Origin: Camelus bactrianus
Lineage: Eukaryota > Chordata > Mammalia > Artiodactyla > Camelidae
NCBI RefSeq assembly: GCF_048773025.1
Contig: NC_133546.1
Coordinates: 64,131,001-64,195,000, forward strand
DNA length: 64,000 bases
Reading direction: 5' to 3'
The notes under the pieces were generated by a model. That model worked only from the letters and a program-made list of their open reading frames with translations. It did not search any database and was not told the origin of the DNA. Numbering within the stretch: the stretch's first letter is position 1; the number at the start of each line of letters is the position of its first letter. This document shows, piece by piece, positions 57,101-64,000 of the stretch. The translations under genes were made by a program, and so were the position numbers.

Positions 57101-58753
57101 GTGTCTAAATCCATCTGTTTTTAATAGTGTCCTATTGTAACAATATAAATATTATACCTGTTCATCCTTGGCTTCCATAGAAATGTATATCTGAACAGAT
57201 TTCTACTAATCTTTTCTGTGTTTCTGTGTTGTTCATTTTTTTAGTATTTTTATAGGTGAATATACAGATATAGTAATGTGTATAAAGAAAAAAACACAAT
57301 CAGATATTTATATATAAATTAGCATAGATGAGTCCTAGTTCTAGAATTTACTTCTGGAAAAGAAGTGGATCTCATTTATTTCCATTCCAGCAGAGTAAGA
57401 AAGAAATAAGAAATCTAATTAGTTTCCCAAATTCTGCTTTCATTCCTCTAATCAATTCATCAGAGATGTCACCTGGTTACTTTCAGAGTCCACTGCTTGG
57501 ATTTGATAGTAGAGCCAATGTAATGCCACTCCTAAAACTAAAATATGAAGTGTAATATGTATTTAGAATGAGATTTTAAAACATTGGCCTAGGGTGCCTC
57601 TTCCCACACAAGGACAATTGCATCTGAGTTAAAAACAGGTGTGCCTCTTTTCATTTATTTATCATATCCAACTGAGAAAAGACTTCTGATTTTCTTGAAT
57701 TCCCTCCATATTTGAGGCAGTTGGAAAAATCACGTGATTGTTTCTATTCTTGGCTCTGAAACTGTTCTATTTCTCTTTCTCTTTCCTTCATTGTGCTCCT
57801 CACTTTCTTGGTCCTCCTCCTTCCTTGCCCGTCTCGGCTTCGTTAGTTCACATCCTCTCTGGATACAGTCAGAGTCATCAGTGGTGGAAAAATGTGACTG
57901 CCTGGAAGTCTGCCTTTGTCTTTAAAACTAAATAGCTTGACAGCCTTTTAACTTACACGCTTGTCAGAGATGGCATAGAACATTTAAGCTTTGTTACTGA
58001 TTTCTGACATTTAACTCTGTCGAACAGTGTGGAAGATGCAATCCAGGAACTTCTTATTGGGAAAAAGGCATATTCATTTCTTTACAATCCTTGTCTTTTA
58101 AAGTTCTTCTTTCAGGAACTGTGACCATGACCTCCTAGAAATGAAATTTTTTGAGAACTCTAAAAATTTTTTTTAAAAAAATACCTACTTCTGGACAATT
58201 GACCAATTAGAGAAAGCATAGCAGGTATATTGTCTATAAATACGACCTTCAAGTTATAATATTTATGAGCAAGTCTCTCACAGTTTATGATAAATGGTGT
58301 TATAGGAACTAATTAAAAAAGGAGCAGGTTTTAAAATAACTTCCCACTTCTGCAGTTCTTTGGTTTCTGTGACTCAGGGATCATCTTTCTCTCATATGGT
58401 GTTTGATATACTTCATTGTGTATGCTGTGGTTCATTTCCTACCTTAGCCTGGTTCTTTTAAATTGTCTAGGGACTTGTCTAAAAGAATGTTCAAAATATA
58501 CTCTGTGACACATAAACAGTTTAATTTAAAGGTCAATGGAAATTTAAAAAGCCAAATACACAATAGAAAGTGTCATCAAATAGCAAGTCAGGATTCATTT
58601 CCTCTTGTTTTTCATCCTCATTTCTTTTGAAATATAAACCAGCTCTTTAGGTTAACAAGCATTTACAACCTAATGTATATTTCATGTTAGCAGTTATACA
58701 AACATATTATCATGCCTTTAGATCCTTTTGTAATTTCTATGAAGAAAGCTTTT
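57101..58753. other. unassigned DNA
   Basis: About 1.65 kb without a nameable repeat or exon. Confidence 0.4.
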
Positions 58754-59118
58754 TGTCTTCATCCGTTTGGGCTGCTCTAACAGAATCCCACAGACTGCCT
58801 CGTAAACAACAGGAATGTATTTCTCCCAGTTCTGGAGGCTGGGGAGTCCAAGATCAGGCATTGGCAGATTTGGCGTCTGGGAGGGGCACACGTCCTGGTT
58901 CACAGATGGCCATCTTCTCACTGTGTCCTCAGGTGGCAGAAGGGGTGGGGGAATTCTCTGGAGTCTCATTTATTTGTAAGGACACTCACCCCATTCACAA
59001 GGGCTTCACTCTCATGATCTAATCACCTCCACTAAGGCCCAAAGTTTAAATACTACTGTCACACTGGGGATTGGATTTTAATATATGCATTTTGAGAGGA
59101 CACATTCAGTCCATAGCA
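58754..59118 (-). mobile_element. MLT1A-type LTR (ERVL-MaLR)
   Basis: Reversed LTR fossil of 365 bp from TGTCTTCATCCGTTTGGGCT to CATTCAGTCCATAGCA. GTTCTGGAGGCTGGGGAGTC, TCACTGTGTCCTCAGGTGGC and GGGCTTCACTCTCATGATCT AATCACC are diagnostic. CTTT precedes and follows it. Solo LTR. Confidence 0.9.
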
Positions 59119-59147
59119 CTTTTTATTTAGAAATCATATTCTTTTTT

Positions 59148-59282
59148 GGAGGGTTGGGTATAGCTCAGTGGTAGAGTGTGCGCTTAGGATGCACCAATCC
59201 CCAGTACCTCCATTAAAAATAAATAAACAAACCTAGTTAACTCCCCCCCAAAAGAAAAAAACAAAAAAATAAAAATTAAAAA
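59148..59282 (+). mobile_element. tRNA-Ala-derived camelid SINE with long TSD
   Basis: GGGTATAGCTCAGTGGTAGA, GTGTGCGCTTAGGATGCACC, then AATCCCCAGTACCTCC. About 13 bases including most of the B box are missing compared with the other copies. The tail is AAATAAATAAACAAACC. The flanks AGAAATCATATTCTTTTT (59,129-59,146) and AGAAATCATACTCTTTTT (59,283-59,300) agree at 17 of 18 bases. Confidence 0.95.
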
Positions 59283-59359
59283 AGAAATCATACTCTTTTT
59301 GATAAAGAATACATTTAGTACAATCACCTGTTCACAGAAAGCTTAATAATAACAATTAC

Positions 59360-59575
59360 AGCTCAAGTATGGCTCCTATTTATTGAGCATTTACTATACA
59401 CTTGGCTTTTTCATGTAGCTCTCATTCTCACGGCAACTCTACAAGGTAAATAATATGTCTCTTTTACAGATGAGGAAACGAAGGCTCATTGAGCCTTAGA
59501 TAGCGTTCCCATGATCCCAGAGATAGAAAATGATGGGGTGAGGATGAAACTCAAGCATTACTAATTAAAAAATTC
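59360..59575 (-). repeat. MIR SINE, reversed
   Basis: CTCCTATTTATTGAGCATTT ACTATACACTTGGC, CGGCAACTCTACAAGGTAAA, TTTTACAGATGAGGAAACGA and GAAACTCAAGC follow reversed MIR. Confidence 0.8.
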
Positions 59576-60539
59576 ATCAAATCCCTTTTCATTACATCAC
59601 ACAGTCTCTGCACAAGCCTCCCAATGCCATTTGACATGTTTCTTTCTTAGAATTGCTCTCCTTGTCCATGTGCTGAAACAGGAACACGGATTCCGAGATC
59701 CATGCTTTCACTTTTTTATATACTCAGTAAAAAGCGTGTCAAATTATGTAGCATGATTTTCACTGGACATAATGGGCCCCAATAAATATTTATTCGGTGC
59801 AATATTGATTCCAGAGCAATGTTGTTTTCATGCATTTAAAGGACAATGACAACTTAACAAACTGACCCGTGGCATGGTGTGTGTGGGTCGAGTCTTGGGG
59901 CAGCTCTGGTTCCCAGGTCTCTACGGTGGCATATCAAAAAGTCAGATGTTTATTCCTGGAATAAACATTCCTCCCAGAAGAGTAGCTCTGAAGCCACACT
60001 GGAATTTTCCAAATATAGTATCATTCAGGTGGTCATTTCCTGGGGTGCGTAGGGATCTGAATGCAGATCACGTTTGTGCAAACCTCACTATGTCTTTATA
60101 CCTGAAAAGTGAACTCAATGTCTCTGCTTCCTTTTAAAAGGCATCTCTCTGAGGTCAAGAATTAAGTAATGAACTTTTTCTTCCTTTGGTCACTATCATG
60201 AGAACTTGAAGATAAATAAGATTGGTACTGTGCAAAATTCAAAGCAGCAGCTCAGTACGACACGTGCTAATGCATCCTCTATCTGTAATATGCTGTGAAA
60301 ATTATGTTTCTAATAAAATGCCAATTTAACTAATTTCCAACTAGAAATGCTTCCATCACACAAATTGTATTGAGGCATTGAATAATACATTTTTACTTCA
60401 CACTGGAATGTCTTTTATTTTTCTCAGAGTTTTCTCATCTTCTCCCCAATAGTTGTGCTTTTTGAACAAAGTAACTTTTTAACATTGTGAGACTTGTGCT
60501 TCAACTGGAGATGAAAAATAAGACATACATTATTAAAAC
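59576..60539. other. unassigned DNA
   Basis: About 960 bp, nothing recognised. 59,720-59,850 is evenly complex AT-rich sequence that could be conserved, but this cannot be judged from one genome. Confidence 0.4.
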
Positions 60540-60550
60540 ATGACTTCTTT

Positions 60551-60665
60551 GGGGGAAGGTATGGCTCAGTGGTAGAGCATGTGCTTAGCATGCACAAGGT
60601 TCTGGGTTCAATCCCCGGTACCTCCATTAATAAATAAACCTACTTCCCTCCCCCTCCAAAAAAAA
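60551..60665 (+). mobile_element. tRNA-Ala-derived camelid SINE
   Basis: GGGGGAAGGTATGGCTCAGT GGTAGAGC, ATGTGCTTAGCATGCACAAG with the AGC anticodon, then TTCTGGGTTCAATCCCCGGT ACC. This is the closest head to a tRNA-Ala gene in the window. The tail is CCATTAATAAATAAACC TACTTCCCTCCCCC. The flanks ATGACTTCTTT (60,540-60,550) and ATGACCTCTTT (60,666-60,676) agree at 10 of 11 bases. Confidence 0.95.
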
Positions 60666-60676
60666 ATGACCTCTTT

Positions 60677-61579
60677 CTTCACAGATTGAAACCAAAATGA
60701 AGGTCTCCTTATCTTAAGTACTCATCACAGGGTCTTCCTTCCTGAAAGACCCCAAGTAGTTGAGGATGAGGTATGCTCTCTGGACACTAGAAAACTGCGC
60801 TCTCCCTCCCAGTTTGTATTTCTGTACTCCACACTAGATTCTCCCAAAGGCTGGCAGGGCAAGTTTGAAACAGGACTAACACTCAAGTGGTGCTGGAGGA
60901 TCCTAGAGTGTAAAAGCAGCCTTCAAGAGCCCATTTCATCTTATAAAAAGACACCGCAGCTCATCCTGCTGGAATCTGGGTTGCCTTCGGAAACTCAGCT
61001 CTTTACCTACAGATGTGAAGTCTTGATTGACCTGTCCCGCTTCTACAGCTAATAGAACTGTCAGCTCTCCTGTCACTCAGCCATCACCGGTCCTCAAATA
61101 TAATAAAGGCCTTGAAAGTAATCTGGAAAGTGAAGCATCCCAAGGGCATCACCTTCTCAAAAAGGAGGCTGCTTGTTGAACTAAATACGCTGCCTCACAT
61201 GGCTGAATTCACAGCAGAGGGGAGTGAACATGAGACAGCATTGGTTTTTTTCATCAGTGTAATTTTCTTTTCCCTCTCAATGTGTTCATATCACTTCAAT
61301 CTACGAATGTCCCAAGTGTAGTAACACAAAATTGAACCTGGCAAGGTCAGAAAAGCTAACTCAGAGAAGATTCTGATTCGTGTGTGTGTTGAAGGCTGTG
61401 TGTGGGTAACAACAGTTCGTTATAAGGGGAGCTTTGTCTGTCTAAGGGAAAACTAAAACCCGGTTTCAGTCAACTCCATTTATTGAGCCATCAGCATATA
61501 TTGAGCTCCAGATCTTGATTGGTATTGTTCTCTCTGCTGAGGTGAGAGACAGAAGATGCTCTGACAGAGATTGTTTATG
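60677..61579. other. unassigned DNA
   Basis: About 900 bp, nothing recognised. Confidence 0.4.
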
Positions 61580-61910
61580 CTCACAAAACATCCATATTCG
61601 TCTTTACATTTTCAAAACTCCCTTTCTATTATGTTTGGACCACGTGACTAAGTTCTTACCAATGAGATCTGAGCAGAAATGAGGTAAACCTCATTCAGAT
61701 ATAACCCTTGAAAACATATCGCATGACTCTAGGTTTTTTTCATTCCTGTGTGACCTTGGAGGCCACATGTACCAACTGGCATCACTACAAGGTAGAAGTA
61801 ACCTGGATTCCTGAGTTTCTGCTTAGAAGAGAATGCCCAGTTGGACTTTTGATTTATTAAGCTATTGAGATATCAGGGTTTGTTTGTTATCACACCATAG
61901 ACTATCCAAG
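61580..61910 (+). mobile_element. MLT1-type LTR (ERVL-MaLR)
   Basis: GTTTGGACCACGTGACTAAG, GTGTGACCTTGGAGGCCACA, GGCATCACTACAAGGTAGAA, CTTAGAAGAGAATGCCCAG and TTTGTTTGTTATCACACCAT AGAC follow the 3' half of an older MLT1 subfamily. Truncated on the left. Confidence 0.7.
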
Positions 61911-61924
61911 TTTTTTTTAGTGCT

Positions 61925-62450
61925 AATTAAAAAAAAATTATTTTTTGTGTTTTATCTGTACAACATTATATTTTGACTTCTGTATACATTACTGCATACT
62001 CACTACCAAAGGTTTAATTTTCATCTGTAATCATACCCTTCCCTTCCTCTCTGGTAACCACTACTCTGTTCTCTGTATCTATGTGTTTGTTTTTGTTTGT
62101 TTGTTTGTTTATTATATTCTACATACAAGTGAAATCATATGGTATTTGTCTTTCTCCATCTGACTTATTTCATTCAGCATAATACTCTCAAGGCCCATCC
62201 ATTTTGTTGCAAATGGCAAGATTTTGTTTATTTTTATGACTGAGTAGTCCATTGTATATATGTATCACATCTTCTTTATCCAGTCATCTGTTGATGGACA
62301 CTTAGGTTTCTTCCATGTCTTGGCTATTGTAAATAATGCTGCTATAGACACTGGGGTACACGTATCTTATCAAATTAGTATTTTCATATTCTTCAGATAA
62401 ATATCCAGAAGTAGAATAGCTTGATCTTGTATGGAGATTCCTCAAAAATT
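61925..62450 (-). repeat. LINE-1 3' end (L1MA-like)
   Basis: CAACATTATATTTTGACTTC, GGTAACCACTACTCTGTTCT, ATACAAGTGAAATCATATGG, AGGCCCATCCATTTTGTTGC and TTCCATGTCTTGGCTATTGT are the reversed L1 3'UTR and ORF2 end. A (GTTT)n stretch lies at 62,085-62,113. The frame is broken. Confidence 0.85.
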
Positions 62451-62474
62451 AAGTGATTTTTAGGGTGTGTTTTC

Positions 62475-62645
62475 CAGATTGGCAACATGAACATCACCTG
62501 GGAACTTACTGGAAATGCATATCCATGAGCTCATCTGAGGTCTACTAAATGAGAAGTTCTAAGGATGGGACCAAAAAAAAAAAAATCTATGTTTTAACCA
62601 GCCCTCTAGGTGATTCTGATATATACTAAAACTTTAGAATTGTAG
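62475..62645 (-). mobile_element. MER5A (hAT-Charlie MITE)
   Basis: GAACATCACCTGGGAACTTA CTGGAAATGC, TTAACCAGCCCTCTAGGTGA TTCTGATA match reversed MER5A. It is split by a 13-base A run at 62,573-62,585 in the middle of the element. Confidence 0.75.
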
Positions 62646-62989
62646 GTCTATACTATTTTGTTGATGTAGACATAATCCTTGATCTCAAGGCTCTCACAGT
62701 CTAATAGACAGATGCCCATATATCATAGCCTCTTCTCAATTTTCCCAAGAACCTCTTGCCTTAACATAAATCAGGCTCTTCCCCAAGGATAGGGCATTCC
62801 TTGTAGCCATCTCAAAGTGATGCTTTTTATTCTTTTACCACTCACATTTCATACATGAGTATTGGTGACGGAATTGATGTTCTCCTTGCTTCTTTCAACT
62901 TAGTACTCCCTTACTCTCTTACAAGAAAAGACTTTTTCTTTAGGGCCATTCTATTCAGCCCTATCACCCACCCTCTCTAATGGTTCATG
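62646..62989. other. unassigned, possibly L2
   Basis: Pyrimidine-rich text that may be the 5' continuation of the L2-like element that follows. Confidence 0.35.
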
Positions 62990-63775
62990 TCATCTAGAAG
63001 CTTCTGGGTCTCTTTCATTTGTTGATGATTTTGGGACCTGAATCACAATCTTTACCTCCACTACAATGATGGATCATATCTATGCACAGTTATGCTTAAG
63101 TCTCTGCTAGGTAAAATAAATTCACATATCCTCATAAGCTTTGTTCTATTTCTCTTCTCCCCGTTTACAACCAAATTTCTGGAAGATTTGTCTATAATCA
63201 TTGCTCCATTCTTTACTCCTCTCAAAACCATTACAGTCTAACTTATGTCCTCTTCAATCCACCTGAATACTTTCTGTGAAGGTCCTGATGGCTTCCATGT
63301 AGCTGAATTCAATGGATAATCTTGGAACTCAGTAACCTAATCTGACTCTGATGACCACAGCCTCCTTTTAAAATGATTTCGCCTCTCAGCTGTCCTGCTA
63401 TCCTCTTTTATCCTTCTGTTTCCATCTTACATTTTCTGGCCAGTTATTCTGTGTTCTTTACACAAATTCATCTCCATCAAAGCACAGTCCTGGGCTTGCT
63501 CTCTACCCACTCTGCACTTTTTTCTCATGCTGTATTCCTTCCCTAAGGAATCTAGATAGAACTGTGGTTTAGTTCCTGTGGATGACCAGATGATTGGCAG
63601 TTTATATTTTCATTCAAGATCTCTCTTCTGATTACAGTCCAATATGTCTGACTGCTCACTGACTTCTCTTGGGTACCTGAAACATAACTTAGACTCAACA
63701 TATCTAACCCTGACCTTAGAATCTGGCCACATACCATCCCCAAACCTGGTCTTCTCTTATCTCAGTGAATGATCA
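62990..63775 (+). repeat. L2/CR1-clade LINE, reverse-transcriptase region remnant
   Basis: In order: CCCGTTTACAACCAAATTTC TGG, TTACTCCTCTCAAAACC, ATGTAGCTGAATTCAATGG, then CACAGTCCTGGGCTTGCTCT CTACCC (the position of the GSVLGPLL-like motif), and finally CTTAGACTCAACATATCTAA CCCTGACC (the LNMSKTELL-like end). These follow the RT-coding part of the ancient mammalian L2-clade LINE. Stops occur in all frames. Confidence 0.5.
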
Positions 63776-63784
63776 TCTCATCAG

Positions 63785-63990
63785 ACCATTTATATATAAG
63801 AAAAAAAATTGTCAACCAAAAATTTGATATTGGCTAAAACTACCCTTTAAGAATGAAGGTGAAATTAAGACATTCCCAGATACATGTAAATGAAAGCAGT
63901 TTATCACTAGTAGATCTGCTTTACAGATTACTAAAGGAAGTCAGTTATTTCTTTTATGATTCATGCTTTTCATATCCTGTGCAAGAAGTA
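63785..63990 (+). repeat. HAL1/L1 fragment
   Basis: ACTACCCTTTAAGAATGAAG, GTGAAATTAAGACATTCCCA, GCAGTTTATCACTAGTAGAT and TACTAAAGGAAGTCAG match the same HAL1/L1 segment seen at 38,640-38,740. It may continue past the window edge. Confidence 0.6.
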
Positions 63991-64000
63991 TTTGCCTAAT

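Noticed and set aside
60551-60622. Possible tRNA-Ala gene
   Set aside because: The tRNA-like head is followed by a SINE tail and flanked by a target duplication, and extra bases disturb the acceptor stem.

Overview
This window reads as nuclear DNA of a camelid (camel, llama or alpaca type). The main evidence is seven copies of a SINE whose head is almost a tRNA-Ala(AGC) gene, with intact A and B boxes and a tail running from AAAT/AAAC repeats into ACCTCCCCC. This is the Vic-1-type SINE of camelids. Several LINE-1 tails carry the cetartiodactyl signature (TGCTGTACACCAGAAA...ACACAACATTGT). I recognise no complete protein-coding gene, rRNA, functional tRNA or CpG island. The window looks intergenic, or like the inside of a very large intron.

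Layout. 0-9.2 kb: L2, MIR and MER20 relics, a 510-bp solo LTR at 5.3 kb, a MER20 split by an LTR-like insert at 6.3-7.1 kb, and another LTR carrying a SINE at 7.4-8.0 kb. 9.2-26 kb: mostly unassigned DNA with L1 tails, MIR, L2, MER20/MER5 and one LTR at 19.9 kb. 26-27 kb: a short LINE-1 that joins a 5'UTR directly to a 3' end. 27-33 kb: the longest stretch without large repeats, holding a second copy of the 5.3-kb LTR on the opposite strand. 33-39 kb: HAL1/L1 fragments around about 3 kb of antisense ERVL-like internal sequence. 39-48.5 kb: dense LINE-1 (one young copy with a 12-base target duplication) and a candidate coding exon near 45.0 kb on the minus strand. 48.5-64 kb: L2, four MLT1-type LTRs, L1, four SINEs, MER5 and MIR.

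The only host-gene signal worth testing is the 283-bp open segment at 44,830-45,112 (minus). It has a plausible splice acceptor, an in-frame ATG, a GTAAGT donor exactly in phase, and retained CpGs. I could not identify its protein. No genes can be shown to work together here, and I found no convincing new biological system. The other notable observations are structural: nested insertions, target-site duplications, the unusual L1 and a local duplication. Family names were assigned from memory of consensus sequences, not by a search. Boundaries are approximate unless a target duplication fixes them.
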